Below are positions 1-11,756 of a stretch of 64,000 nucleotides of DNA, in pieces. Within the stretch, counting starts at the first letter, position 1. Every line of letters begins with the position of its first letter. The stretch comes from Ischnura elegans (taxonomy: Eukaryota; Arthropoda; Insecta; Odonata; Coenagrionidae): positions 5,394,001 through 5,458,000 of the forward strand of contig NC_060258.1 of assembly GCF_921293095.1 (NCBI RefSeq). The letters are read 5' to 3'. The notes beneath the pieces were generated by a model. It made no database searches. It saw only the letters and a program-made list of their open reading frames with translations, and was not told the DNA's origin. Position numbers and translations under genes: made by a program.

Positions 1-1573
1 GGAGAGGGGATTAAAGAGTTTTGAATTTGCTCATTCGTCATGTATGAAAATATGTTCTGAAGCAGAAAGAATTGCAATGTTTAGTGTTGACAATACTTTG
101 TCAATTTTGTTCATAGCAGTGGTTATAAAAAATACTTTCTTGAATTTCTGTTAGTAACTTGGCTTTTCCGAGTTTATATTCGTAATCCAGTTTGTTGCAT
201 AGGCTTCTTGTACATTTTTTAACATCAGTCAATGTCATAAAGTTTTCAAATAAAAAGTTTTCACGTCCAACGGCAGTCCCACAACTGCCATGTTTTTTTC
301 TAGAATTGCAGGTACTTGACTGTTGCAACTGGAATTTACATTTGTGTTGCTCGTTTACTTTTGTTTTTAAAGAAATGCAAAGTTAGTTTGTTGGCATAAT
401 TTGAATAACATGTTGAGTTTTCTTCCATGACTTGGTGCACACAGTTCAAGGAAGTAGGGCCATCTACTCTTATAAGTTCAGTTGGTTCTAATTTTATTCA
501 TTTCTTATCTAGTGCTCCGAGCTGTGTGGTCACAAGGAAAAGCAGAGGTGTTGTTTCACATTGAAGATGGTCGAATAGCTTTGAAGGATCCTGGTCAGCC
601 TGATAGGATGGAGACCGTCAGAGATGTAGCTTCCTGTGTCTGCAGCCAGACCTGAAATATTGGTAAGTTTGTCTGTCATTTCACATGGACCAATAAAATA
701 TATTGTTTAGCCACTACCAGCCATGGGATGAACTTGGTAGTTTTGAATACTAACATTAAAAGGTTATTAATTGCTCTGTAAAAATTATCAGGCCACCATA
801 AGATGTCTTTCTTCCTAATTAGGTGTTGAAAAAGTGGTATTTTTCCTAAATAAAACCAGGGGATCGATGGTTTTCAGTGATTATATCATAAAAACATGCC
901 CAAAAATTGTGTCTGACTGTACACCTTCATGAAGCCTTCGTTATGGTCAACAGTACTTAAATTTTTGTTGATGTTTCATCCTAAAAGTGTTGTTGTTATA
1001 TATGCATATGACAGTGTCACTTTTTAACGTAATGTGTATGAAGTCAGTGGGACTGGAAAATTGGCACTTTAAATTGAGTTTCGTAATTTCAAACCTTTTT
1101 CGCAAATAATTACAGCAGACTTTCAGGACAGGAATGGGTCTTTTAATAGACATTCCAAGAGCGGGTAGCGGTACCACAAATGGTGGAAATACGAGCGAGA
1201 CGTTTCTTCTCAAATCCAAAGCTATCGGTGGAAATTAGTGGTGCGTAAAAAAATCAATTACTTGTGTGTTTGTGTTTCATTATCTTCAAACCCTTTCACT
1301 GCTATGAACGTATCTAGTATGTTGGCATGGCAGACTGCTGTGAACGTACTTTCTCTTCCTCCCTACCACGCACATTCGCCCAAGCAATCCAAAAGGTTGC
1401 TAATCTGGGACCCTTACCTCGACGAGCTCACCCTTGCTGGGCCTTATCTTTAACCCTTCAAGCCCACGGTAATAAATCCTCCAAGCCCCAAATTGACCCG
1501 CTCTGACAGCAATTTGAAAATCAATCAATCCATCCCATCATCAAGAAATGATTGTTTTCGTTGCACTCCTGCT
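1..1573 (+). repeat. Partial copy (A1) of the 37.4-42.2 kb segment
   Basis: This stretch aligns along its length with 37421-42180 and runs off the left edge of the window. Relative to that copy it lacks the 2.6-kb transposon at 38216-40807 and one of two internal duplicates (40940-41280 and 41533-41870; here only about 915-1285). It stops being alignable where a TTAA-flanked element begins at 1578. Intronic sequence is conserved along with the candidate exon, so it was duplicated as DNA and not through RNA. Confidence 0.8.
513..662 (+). CDS. Candidate exon of unknown product (copy A1)
   Basis: An acceptor (ttatctag) precedes 513 and a good donor (gtaagttt) follows 662. One frame reads LRAVWSQGKAEVLFHIEDG and continues open to a stop at 653-655, about 46 codons. 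The paralogous exon at 37937-38090 keeps both splice sites and the first 13 residues, then shifts frame. It lies about 0.65 kb downstream of the 120-nt stop-bearing exon in copy B, so it may be an alternative 3' exon of the zinc-finger family or part of a separate transcript. I do not recognise the peptide. Confidence 0.35.
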
Positions 1574-1577
1574 TTAA

Positions 1578-2035
1578 CCCTTTCGAGATGGCGGAGTTTT
1601 CGTCTTAGCATGACTGCCGTACTGAGCCCCAAGAGACTCTTCTTTCTCGTGGTATGGAGCATTTTTGGAGGGTATTCCTTAAGAAGGGTGTCGATAAACC
1701 TTCTTTCGACCCCTCCCTGCTGGGACTCCGCATTATACCAGACTCCGAGAGTAGTTGTGCTCCCTCCTTTCCGGGTTTACGACCATACCTGCGGCATTGG
1801 TTCGCATTCAACTGATGTATTGTTCATATGTATTTGGCTCATGGATAATTGTTGCTTGCACGTTAATTGCAGACTTTGAATTGAATTCCTCATTTTTATC
1901 TGAGCATTGTCAACTTTTAAACTAAGTTCTAAGGCCATTATTAATGCATTTAATGCAGCAACAATTTCCATGTGGATGTTTATACAAAACTCGAGATATA
2001 AGTTAATATTTGTCATAGAATTTCGTTTAACAATT
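1578..2035 (-). mobile_element. piggyBac-type MITE, truncated
   Basis: A TTAA target site (1574-1577) is followed by CCCTTTCGAG. The body is the reverse complement of the complete 612-bp element at 12675-13286 and of 25703-26386. The far end (the GTACACGTA / tatata part) is missing. There is no transposase, so it would depend on a piggyBac enzyme supplied elsewhere. Confidence 0.75.
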
Positions 2036-2703
2036 GTAAACGCTACAAAAGACAAGTAATTCTATTCTTAGTTTATTTTTCATGAGAAATAAACAAGTAT
2101 TTATTTCGAAACCTGACTGGATAACCTATATACCTATAAGCCCGATAACCTATGACGGCAAAAGTACGTCTCAAACCGTATTGCTGAAAAAAAAATCATT
2201 TCCACTAGCCCCATGCTTAATTAACGATCTAAATTATTTATTATCATTCTGTTAAGGAGACGAGATAAATTACTTCGGTGGGCCGGCCATCTGGACCCAA
2301 TGACAATTAATACTTTTGGCCATTGCACAGCAATGGATTTCGATTAATATATAAACAAAAAAGAAGATTTGAGGCAAGCAATAATATTAATATGCATAAA
2401 ATGATAGAAATTTCATGTGTACTTAGCGCAAGTTCACGTTCTATCACGAGAGCGTTTAAGACTTTTGATTAGGCTGCACTGCGTTGCAATGTTTCCCCGA
2501 GGAACGAATTTGCGCTATATCGAAATTGCTCTAATTGAAGTTGTGCTATACGAGACATGGGTGTATTGAAGACATTAGAATGAATATATTCGTCTCCGCT
2601 AGATGTCTTTTAGACTACTCTTTGGATGTAGCAAGTCAAGATGTTAAAACACGTGGTGCCTAATTCTGAACTCCATTTGGCTATGCCCCATGGTCCTTTT
2701 AAT
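2036..2703. other. Gene-free stretch
   Basis: No coding pattern, repeat end or RNA gene recognised. A small inverted repeat around 2080-2095 (gtttatttttcatgagaaataaac) is the only local structure. It separates the truncated MITE from the 2-kb TA-flanked element. Confidence 0.5.
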
Positions 2704-2705
2704 TA

Positions 2706-4727
2706 CCTTATAAGCGCGTGTAAGAGGCGCACCTTTTTACCCAGACATTGCAGCCGAAAATGGGGGTGCGCCTCTTACACAAACTTCTTATCTCCCCCCC
2801 TCCCCTTCACCGGTCGCAAGTCCAAGGGGAACTGAGTGGCTTTGGTTTTCAGCGTGCGTCAGTCATCTGAAACCCTGGGTCAAAATCAAACGGCAGGCAG
2901 GGGAGTTTATCCCTTAGTGACGTATTTTTAAAATGCTCCTGTTTGAATTTCTTGCAAGCATCGCGCCGTCACGTCGGTACCCCAGAGGTGAACACTGGAA
3001 AGATCGCGCAGGGTTTTTCGCTCAGGAGCGTGCGCTAAATTTGCTGCCATGAGTGGGAATCCCACAGCATTTATACTGCATAGTGTAATCGCTTATCAAA
3101 AGTATAGAAACGCGTCGTTTTGAAGGACATACCAAGTTAATAGTCAACATGTCTTACCGAGCAATTTCCATTACGTTGAGCACCTGATTTTTCAAAAATC
3201 ATCTTCAGACGCTAATATGAGGATTTTTGCAACTGAAAATTTTATTGCTGTCTAAACCTGCGGTTTAAAAAAATTGAACGAGTGTGTTCATTTTTGGAAT
3301 AAATGGTGGATAGAAGAAATCGGAAATGCTTATAAGTGAAGAGCGCTGAAGGCGAGGTCGAGGGGAAGGAGCGCGCTCCCTCCCCTCCGTATTTCAAGCT
3401 ACGAGGCTATGAGCGAAGGAGCAAGGGAAGCACACGTCCGATCTTGCATGTGACGTCGTTGCCTTTAATGCGAAGGGGCGAAGGCGCAGCAATGTGATAT
3501 ACGCAGTTTGCGTTGCCTGAAGTTTCCAGTCCATCTCGTCTTGTTTGAATGCGCTTATGCTACACTTCTTTCTTCCGAAATTGTGCTGTTTGGACTATGT
3601 TGAATATTAGTACCCTTGTTTTAGCTATAAATCTTTGTGTCAATCAATTAGAGCTCAAAAAACTTAAATGCTGTCAGATATACATTGCGTTAGGTCAAAT
3701 TCTTTTTAGAACCTCGTGCGTGTCTTACGATTGCTGAAAGATATCGAGATATCTCCGAGCTCAGAAGGTGACTCACCTAGCATTTGACCTCCAGAAACTC
3801 GGAAAATTGAACCTGGTAGACCGAAAAAGGCCAGTTGGTGAGATGGGGTAGGGATGAAACACGTTTCAATTGTTCCCTTGTAACTTGAAATTTTCCTATT
3901 TTCCTGCGGAGTCTCGGAAAGGAAAAAAACGGCAGAGGCATTGGTTGATGGAGGGCCGAGTGTAGTTCCATTAAATCTACGACGTGGTTATTATCCTACG
4001 GCACACCGATTTTGGACAGCCGGTAAAATGTTGTCCGATATTTTACCGGCGAAGCGATGCTTGCACACACGCCAGATTTTTACCGGTCAAACGATAAGTT
4101 GCTATGTTTTTTAGCCGACGCCGGCGATCCACAGTGACCATGGCCGGCAGCTAACCGGCATTTTGCCGTTGCCGGCGCGTGGTCGGTACGTGTGCAAGCT
4201 CCAATGCTCTCCCATTGTTCACGATTGGAATGTGGATGGCCGATATTTTACCTGCCGTCCAAAATGGGTGTGTGTCCTTAAGTCTACGACGTGGTTATTA
4301 TCCTACGGCGCTGAGATTGTCCCGATTGTTGTCCAATCTCTTGTGAAGGTTCATGCTATCTGCCTGTCGTGTTTTGCCTTAAAATTTTCCACGGCTGCAA
4401 TTCTATTGCAATACTTCTGCAAGAGCTTTTAAACAAAATTGTTCGTGAGTAGGACAAGCAACGTAGAGCAATGGCGTATGCGAAAAGAGGATCGGAACTC
4501 TTTCTACTCCCTCTTATGCCGCTATTACCGCCGCAGTTATCAAAATTTCCTCTTTCAAATGGTACTAAAAGAGGAAATTTCGATTACTGTCGAAATTCCA
4601 GGCATACATCTGCAACACCGCATGATAGGATAAAAAAAATGCCGCAAAATTTTTTCTTTATAGCTTCGATCCTCAAAATAGGGGTGCGCCTCTTACACGT
4701 GTGCGCCTCATACACAAGCTTATACGG
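2706..4727. mobile_element. 2.0-kb TA-flanked DNA element, non-autonomous
   Basis: Terminal inverted repeats begin CC(T/G)TATAAGC and contain GTGTAAGAGGCGCACC at the left and its complement at the right. A TA lies at each border (2704-2705, 4728-4729). A second member is at 46468-48243 with the same interior. No transposase reading frame is visible; short open frames inside are not shared between the copies. A smaller inverted-repeat element is nested at about 3999-4277. The TA target fits the Tc1/mariner-pogo group and some others, but the end sequence does not identify the superfamily for me. The family copy A2 resumes exactly at its right border. Confidence 0.75.
3999..4277. mobile_element. 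Nested short inverted-repeat element
   Basis: Ends are CACACCGATTTTGGAC and a complementary GTCCAAAATGGGTGTGTG, with a secondary GGCCGATATTTTACC inverted motif just inside. The same unit lies in the sister element at 47540-47815. The interior is rich in CCGG and GCCGGC. Either a MITE that inserted in the ancestor of both host elements or an internal palindromic part of that element. Confidence 0.5.
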
Positions 4728-4816
4728 TACTTTAGTCCATGCTAATCACCCAAATTCTACCTTTTCCTATGCGGAAACATAGTTCATTCCCGTTAATTAA
4801 GTTTTCCCAATTTTAG

Positions 4817-5056
4817 GATGCTGATACATCTGTGGAGGACGGGTCTCCACAGTCAAAACTGTCACAGGTGAATACAGAACCTAGGTGAATAGCAGTTTTA
4901 GACAACAAAATTTTCATTTTGTTACTTATCCCATTTCTTTGTAAAAACATTAGTGTAAAATGTCTTCTTTTTGTTTCTTTCATGTGTAAGGAAACGGATT
5001 CAGTGCATTTGGAGGAAACACTAGTTGTTTTGAACGGGGAGATATGCCCTATTTAT
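4817..5056 (+). CDS. Two small exons of the zinc-finger family (copy A2)
   Basis: Exon 4817-4867 (51 nt, phase 0) encodes DADTSVEDGSPQSKLSQ between acceptor ttttag and donor gtgaat. Exon 4991-5056 (66 nt, phase 0) begins ETDSVHLEETLVVLNGE and ends CPIY before donor gtgagtc. Copy B has the same pair at 36187-36237 and 36365-36439, the second 9 nt longer. Both lengths are multiples of three, which keeps frame whether an exon is used or skipped. The peptides are acidic with no known domain. Confidence 0.55.
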
Positions 5057-5279
5057 GTGAGTCAACCATTTATTCTCACTTGATAATAAGACTAGAGGGA
5101 TACTTATTTTAGTCCATGCTATTCAACCAAATTCTACCTTTACTAGTAAATGCTCGAAAAAAAATCCAGTAAAAATGTATACTGGATGTTTACAACACAA
5201 CAATTTTACATGTGTAAATATTTGTAATGTAATTCTTTTGAAGTGAAAACTTCTTATGTCGCACTGAGAACTTTTGTAG

Positions 5280-5399
5280 GTGGGTAAAAGGCATGGACTT
5301 GTGACTCGATTTTTTTATGCGTTCAATTTGAGTAGCTTATTTGAATGTTGTGCCATAAAATTTGATGAGTGTTTACAACAATATATTGAAGAAATATAG
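5280..5399 (+). CDS. 120-nt stop-bearing exon (copy A2)
   Basis: Follows acceptor cttttgtag and encodes VGKRHGLVTRFFYAFNLSS, continuing to a stop at 5397-5399 (39 residues). Copy B (37160-37279) has exactly the same length, the same stop and a handful of substitutions. Neither copy is interrupted, unlike neighbouring intron sequence, which has indels. It would accept any phase-0 upstream exon, so it is a good candidate for a terminal coding exon of the zinc-finger family. No domain recognised. Confidence 0.5.
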   Translation: MGKRHGLVTRFFYAFNLSSLFECCAIKFDECLQQYIEEI

Positions 5400-5555
5400 A
5401 AAAGGAAACACTTGCAGAACAGTTTTGAAGTGAAAACTTCTTATTTTGAACTGGCACACTTTTTTCAGATTGGTAGAATAAAATGAACTTGTGTGACCGT
5501 CACCTCAATATCGTCACCGCCGTGCTGTTAACGAAGGAGAGGGGATTTAATAGTT

Positions 5556-6326
5556 TTCAATTTGCAATTAATTTTTAAATGGGATTCTTGGTATGGTTTC
5601 TACCTAAAATATTAAACTTTACTACTACTTGTTGACGTTTAACTAACTAATACATTTAATAAGTTTCAAAAGGATAAGTAAAGTCATATTCATATGCGGA
5701 ACAGCCATTTTACATTACATATCTGGTACACTTGTTAATTTCTTGGGATTTCAATCCCATTTGTAGCTTAAATTAATTTTTTCATGCTCCATCCATTGGA
5801 CAATCAATAATGAGTACCAAAGTTCAAAAATCCATTAGGCATTGTGCACTTGTGACCACGTAGCACTAGATATCTCATTCCATTATTTAATGTCATGAAG
5901 TAATCTACTCAATAAGGTGGAAATAGTTCTTTGTAACATGCATATTTCTTCCATTTATTATAGAACCATTGTCTCCTTGCCCTTGCTTGTGACTAAAAAT
6001 CCTATATCACTTTTGTCTGCATCTCAAGTTTGCTGCACACTTCATCCACATCATTTATATATCTAATTCATCTCCTGCATTAATTCCCTCACCTCACTTA
6101 ACATGTCTAGCCTTTCCTACTTTCTTTCAATCTTATCTATATGTTCCTGTGTACCCCTATTCTTATCCTTTATCTGGGTCAATACCAGTTTCACACTTAA
6201 CCTTCCTCCATATGTCTTAACCAGACTTTTATTTGCACTTTGGTGCAGTGATTATCCCCCTAAATCTTCTCTTTTTATTTATTGCCTGTCTGTCTCATTC
6301 CGATCTGTACTCCTAGAGATGTATTT
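5556..6326. other. Gene-free stretch
   Basis: AT-rich, with a pyrimidine-rich part at 6040-6280. No splice-bounded open frame or repeat end recognised. Confidence 0.5.
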
Positions 6327-6509
6327 AGGCCGTTTTACACGGGGCACGGAATTGCATGAATGCATGAACAAAATTAGAACAGGGGCTATTTTAGCATCAC
6401 GCATTCTCGCATGTGTTCCAGCAATACACAGCTTTACATGACGCAATTTTGATTGCGCCTTCGCATGTACGTTAGATTGCGCAATTCCATGTACCGTGTA
6501 AAACGGCCT
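6327..6509. mobile_element. 183-bp MITE with GGCCGTTTTACACGG ends
   Basis: The left end AGGCCGTTTTACACGG and right end CCGTGTAAAACGGCCT are exact inverted repeats. A second, inner inverted motif is GCACGGAATTGC / GCAATTCCATGTAC. There is no coding capacity. The flanks are T-rich, so the target duplication cannot be defined. Confidence 0.8.
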
Positions 6510-7529
6510 TTTTAACATGCAAAGCAGCAATTTATGTAATGAGAAACAGTCTATGATCATGTCAGAAAGGCTAATTTTCTTAAAAGATTTATGAAAGTGG
6601 CGTGGATGTAAGAGAAATTGCTTCTTTAATCACTTCTAAAATAGCACATGGTATGATAAAATTCTATGAGGAGGTCATATTATCCCAGTTATGGTCATGA
6701 AAGCATATACATATATTATTAGCGAGTGATGTCATTATGGTGCTTTCAGAGATTATTTGGTGCCATATTCGAAAGAATTACCACAGAGGTAGGTAGTAAA
6801 AAAATGACTAGCTGTGACACCTGGTAACAACATAATTCCTTTGAAAACTCATATCCCAAAAAGTCAGGTGTAGTTCAGTAGTCTTAATTTTGGAATCATT
6901 ATGCTTTACATTAACTACAAATTAATTCCTTAAATGCTATGGATATAAGGGTATGTTTGTACAGTGGTGGATCTATGTGGGGGCTAAGGGGGATATATCC
7001 CTCCCCTCCCCCCCTTGGTTATCCAATTCACACTAGATAGAATGACTTTTTCGACCCCCACTACAGCTGGAATTTTAACCCCTTGTCCCTATTGTGGATT
7101 CACTACTGTCTTTCACTCTGTATAATTCACTCTGTATAATTTAGAACTTTGCTCAATATTTCAAACATGCTCAATGAAAGCTTCATATTTGGTGGGCTGA
7201 GAATAAAGGAAAATTTGTATCACATATATATGTATAGTATCCGTAAACACCACTGAGAGTTGAAAAATTTCATTTCAAGCTTTCATTCTGATTAGATAGG
7301 CTTTTCAATAGATTATTTTTTTATAAATTGAACCCAACAACTTTAATATATTCGCAACCTGTCTCTTTTCCGTTTATTTTTACTTTGCTGTTGATTAGAT
7401 GTGAAGTCTAGTTGCTCTTGTTATAGCACTTAAAACTTATTCTAACACAAGCTTTGCCAAAATTGTCTTTTGGTAAAGAATACATCCCCATCCCAAGCTG
7501 TGTGCCAGAAAGAGTAGCTATATTTTGTT
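6510..7529. other. Gene-free stretch
   Basis: AT-rich. It holds a CCCTCCCC-rich patch at 6990-7015 and a short direct repeat (ttcactctgtataa) at about 7112-7140. Nothing else supported. Confidence 0.45.
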
Positions 7530-8095
7530 ATGTATGCATATTGTTATAACATGCACCCTTTTATCAAGTATGCCTTGCCTTTTCATAACTTCTCTCTCAA
7601 TAAGATTAGATCCTCTCCTGGCATTACAACTTTACCTGATCGCCATATCCTCAATGACCAGAGACTCTTCTTTAATTTCATTAATGGCAAATACACATCA
7701 TCTGACTTTCTTCCTTTTTTTCTGCTTCGTGTTCCTTCGTGCACGACAAGGTTGAGTGACCTATTTCATTGTTTCACCCCCTGCCTTTCTGTCTCTTAAC
7801 ATTCTTTTCTATTTAAACTTCCTTCTTCCATTAACTTGGATGCCATTTTCCAAATTTTCATCCTTTTTTCATCCCTCATCCATCTTGAACCATCAGTATC
7901 GTAATTTTCCCCCTATTCCTTGCACCACCCAATGAAATTTATTATTCTTTGTTATTTATTTGTAAATGCTGCTGAATATTGTTTGTTCATTATTGGTTAC
8001 GTTGCGTAATATTATTAATTTGATTCTCCTGTTATTGTGTGTACTCTGATATTGGCCTCACTGTTTTTGGACAGCATGAATAAATGAAAGGTTTG
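7530..8095 (+). pseudogene. LINE 3'-end remnant
   Basis: The translation of 7530-7799 includes LPDRHILNDQRLFFNFINGK followed by RVPSCTTRLSDLF. It resembles the tail after the reverse transcriptase in Jockey/CR1/I-type LINEs, where a leucine-rich stretch with FxxLxNG and a VPSRxTRxxxLF motif precedes the end. The frame is lost soon after. The stretch ends near 8070-8090 with tgaataaatgaaagg, a plausible 3' end. The catalytic part is absent, so this is a 5'-truncated copy, as is usual for LINEs. Confidence 0.55.
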
Positions 8096-8571
8096 CTGCA
8101 AACTGTTCATTTATTTAATAATTGGATGTCAAGTTCACTAGACCACGAGCCCCTGAAGTAAATGTGGTAGGGCTACGTAATGTTCTTTTAGGTAATTCAA
8201 ATTTCATTCATTCTACTTAAATTTTAATTTGAGACAATAACGTTGTGTTTCGTAATCAGTGATTTGTGACCATCAATTTTGATGGCAATGAATTCATTCT
8301 CAATGGCATTACCATTTAAAAAAAGCAGTCTTCTCTATTACAATATTAGCTACACTATTGACAGCATGTTTCATAGTATGTTTCTCCTTATACTTCAATG
8401 GGAAGGGCTGATTGCTGTTATGCAATAGGTATTCGTCTTACTAATGAAGAAATTTAAAGTTGTACCTCATAATTTTATTTGGCCGAGACTATGAATTTTA
8501 TGAAACATGTTCCTTCTTAGCAGTATTTATAGTCACAAATAGAGGCAGATACTTTGTGGAGATCCATTATC

Positions 8572-8687
8572 AGATATGAAGTGAAACACTGCACATTCCA
8601 CATAAAATATTTTTATTACACTAGAGTCCACTCTAATGTAATAAAAATATTTTATGTGGAAAGTGTAAAGTGTTTCACTTCACATCT
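8572..8687. repeat. 116-bp near-perfect palindrome
   Basis: The left arm (8572-8627) and right arm (8631-8687) are reverse complements with only a few mismatches and one small indel, around a tiny loop (gtcca). Arms include GAAGTGAAACACT and CCACATAAAATATTTTTATT. It could extrude as a cruciform or give a hairpin RNA; it may be a snap-back MITE. Confidence 0.85.
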
Positions 8688-9845
8688 CACAAATATGATG
8701 ATTATATTTTAAGTTATGGAATATTTGCAGCTTGTTGATAATCATATGGCTTGATTCTTTTCGTGTCTCTTACACCTAATTACCTCCTAAATACCACCTT
8801 ATTGTGTACATTTTTATAAAACTGAAAATGCTATATAGGCATAAAGTGATGAAATGAATTACCATGAATTACTTTTAAATTAATTGATTTATAATCAGAT
8901 CTGTGTGATAGAAGCCATTCTGCACAATATTGTTTTTAATGAACACAAATGAATTTTTCTATTAGACGGTGGTTGGTTATAAATTTTTGAATTAAAATTA
9001 TGGCCATGATGAGTGCTTTGAAAAGGATAAAGGCTTTGATTATTCACAGTCTGCAAGAAGTCTCTAATTGCGTAAGGAAAGATGATAAACTAGGGTACGG
9101 GCCATACCATTCACCTGAAGAAATATCCTACTCCAAATGTACGCTTAAAATTTATGGTCATTATGGTTACATTGTAGCCTTAAAATACTCTTAAAATCAC
9201 TCCGGTTGTCTACTCAATAGAAATCCATTTCAGTTGGTTTCACAATACAAATGAGAATAATCGTTCCTGTGTTATAAGCACCAAGGACTAATTTCCCACT
9301 ATTTATTTCAAAGGGACTCCACTTTGATTCGATCCATTCACAAATAGTCATTCATTATCTCCATGTAATTTATGGTTTACTCGTATCGCAGCACTCCAAC
9401 AATTACACTTGTACTTGCCAATATTTCCAAATAGACAGATGCATTTTTATTTTAACCACACGCTGATGATTGGCCATAGTGTCTTCTTTGTTTTCAAGCC
9501 TAACCATTATTCAATAGAAAGGTAAACAAATATTTCACCGTACTCCGCATTTCGTTGACTTAAGTTTTTTTAACTTTTCGAGATCAATTGTTGGTATGAG
9601 AATTACAGTAGCTATGCTTTCCTCTCGTCAAAGTTGCAATCAGCCAACCGGCTGTAGGTTTGCTTTGCAAAACTGCTGTTACACGGTAGGTCACCCTCAT
9701 CTCCACGTTAGTTAATGTGAGGTTTAACCAGATATTATAACACCAGGCCTATGATTTTGCTCTCTCTGCCTGAATTGAGATGAAATTACCCAGCAGCTAG
9801 GTCGTTTGTTGGTTCATCCCGATGTTTACTGGGCTCAATGGATTT
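8688..9845. other. Gene-free stretch
   Basis: AT-rich. Open frames up to 64 codons (9000-9194) lack homology that I recognise and splice support. Confidence 0.45.
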
Positions 9846-9849
9846 CCCT

Positions 9850-10640
9850 GTTAACTACAGAATCATCTGCAAATTATCCTAGTAAACTGTGTACTATTTC
9901 ACCATATTCGTTGATATAGACGGGAATACGAGTGGGTCTATAACACTACCCTGTGGGATACCAGAAGTGACTTTTACCTCACTGGAAACTGCACCGTGTA
10001 ATACTACGTACTCTAAGCATGGGGTCGCTCAAAACTACTATTATCCTGGAAATGGCATCTTTATCTATGCCATAAGATTTTAGTTTTATTAATAATTTTC
10101 TGTGAGGCAATTTAATTTTTTTTAAAGTATTTTTTTGAAATTGGGAAAAATCGTGTCCTGGAATGGTGTCCCCTCTGGAGACTGAAATATTGTGGGGGGA
10201 AAGCGCTAAATGGGTTTCGCATCATTTACTTTTCCTTAATCCATGTTGAGTTCTCATTAACAAGTTTTGTAAGTCTAGGTGTTTCATTACTGAGCTGACT
10301 ACTAAGTCTTCGAGGACTTGTCATGAGATGGATGTTAATGATATCGGTCTGTAATTAGATGGCTATTCCTTGTTTCCACTCTTATCTATTGGGGATGCAT
10401 TAGCAAATTTCCAATCATTAGGCACTTCGTGTTGCTCATTGGATTTACTGGATATAAACTATGTGTAGTGGGTAAATTTCTGTGGCTCATTCTCTAAGTA
10501 TGCGAGAAAAGATTTCGTCTGGACCAGGTGATATATTTGGTGTAAAGAGTTCTGTTCATTTTCTATTCCTTGAGCACTAAACTCAAGAGGTGGCATTTTC
10601 ATATGTAGAGATTGTCAACTGTCTTGATTGAGTTCTCAGG
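9850..10640 (-). pseudogene. LINE reverse transcriptase fragment, broken
   Basis: Reading the minus strand from 10600 down gives pieces of a Jockey/CR1-like reverse transcriptase in order: a VPNDWKFANASPIDKSGNKE piece, then PSNYRPISLTSISS, MRTQHGLRKSK, KLLIKLKSYGID and VTSGIPQGSVIDPL with YINEYG after a shift. These are the palm and fingers motifs of the family (NYRPISL, QHGFR, SGVPQGSVLGP). Several stops and frame changes separate the pieces, and the YxDD region is not present. It is a dead 5'- and 3'-truncated copy. Confidence 0.8.
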
Positions 10641-11756
10641 AGGGTTGGTGAATATGCTCTTGAAGTGGGAACTTCATAAATTTGCCATTATTGTAACTGT
10701 TTGTCAACACATCTGCATTGTCATTTTTCAGGGAACATACGGTAGATATTTGATGTTGCATGCTTGGTGGGAACTAACACAGCCTGCAAACTCTGCTTTT
10801 GTAACTAACAACGAGACGTAGCCAAAGTGATGTTCAGGATCTGGATGCGGATGTTATATGCTGAAACTATGTAGGTAAGGTAGAAAATGTATCACGGCTT
10901 TCTTCCACATAGGCCTGGGTTCTAGAGATGTTCACATGTAGATTTCGCGCAGCATGACATATACATTGAGTATGCACTACCTCTCAACTACGGCTGCACA
11001 GTGGTCCCAAATTGAAAGAAGCTGGCCAAAATTAATTACTATTAATTTCTATAAGGTCTATTCCAATGGTTTTTGACCCTCTTATTCTGAATTTATAACT
11101 ATATTTCGTGTTTGCAATACTTTTATAGTTATTTCACACATTGTTTAAAGGATTAATTTTTTTCATTGGAATTTACATTAACCAGGCGATCGTAAATACA
11201 AATTATACATATCATAAAACTGAATTAGTTATTTAAAACACACATTTGCATATAAAATGTCTGCATTGTTTATTTTTGGTCAATCTTTGAACAACTGATT
11301 TTCAATGAACCAAGAGAACATTTTCTACTTTCTCGCACGTTTGATCGTATTTGATACAAAAAAAGAAGGAAATATTATTTGGAAAATTATATTACAAGTA
11401 TATTATTCATATTATTGTACTGCATTAATTGTTTGAAAAATTATAACATCTAATTCTAATTAAGCGGATAATTTTATAGTTCCTTGAAATGTGCCTATGG
11501 ATTTGGAAGCTATCTTACACTAGGTTGTTTATTTCTCAAGTTTCAATCATTGAAATGTTATTAACAAATTTCATACCTCCTATAACTCAAAACCAAATAT
11601 ATGCTTGCAATGAGCTCTTAACGCGGTGGGGTACTTAAGGGGCACATGATTTGGTACAAAAATTAAATGAGATTTTCCATTCATTTGGGTTTTTATAATT
11701 GTAAAAAAAGTTAACATTTCTCCTTATCTTTCTCAGTCTTTGTTACGAAAAAATTT
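10641..11756. other. Gene-free stretch
   Basis: No supported feature. Very AT-rich from about 11040 to 11760. Confidence 0.45.

Larger units (their letters stand above)
4728..5555 (+). repeat. Partial copy (A2) of the 36.09-37.44 kb segment
   Basis: Aligns with 36110-37440, including introns and exons, with one gap: the second exon pair and the 36576-36862 exons of copy B are absent. Homology begins at the border of the TA-flanked element and ends at about 5555, just after the ggagaggggatt motif with which copy A1 also opens. The two partial copies are therefore in permuted order relative to 36-42 kb. Confidence 0.75.

Noticed and set aside
4163-4782. Open frames of 64-103 codons inside the 2-kb TA element
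   Set aside because: Not conserved in the sister copy at 46468-48243; the element appears non-coding.
7525-7755. 76-codon frame MLCMHIVITC...
   Set aside because: A shifted frame of the LINE 3' remnant, which reads in the overlapping frame 7530-7799.
10612-10821. 69-codon + strand frame
   Set aside because: Runs into the minus-strand LINE remnant and shows no similarity or splice signals.
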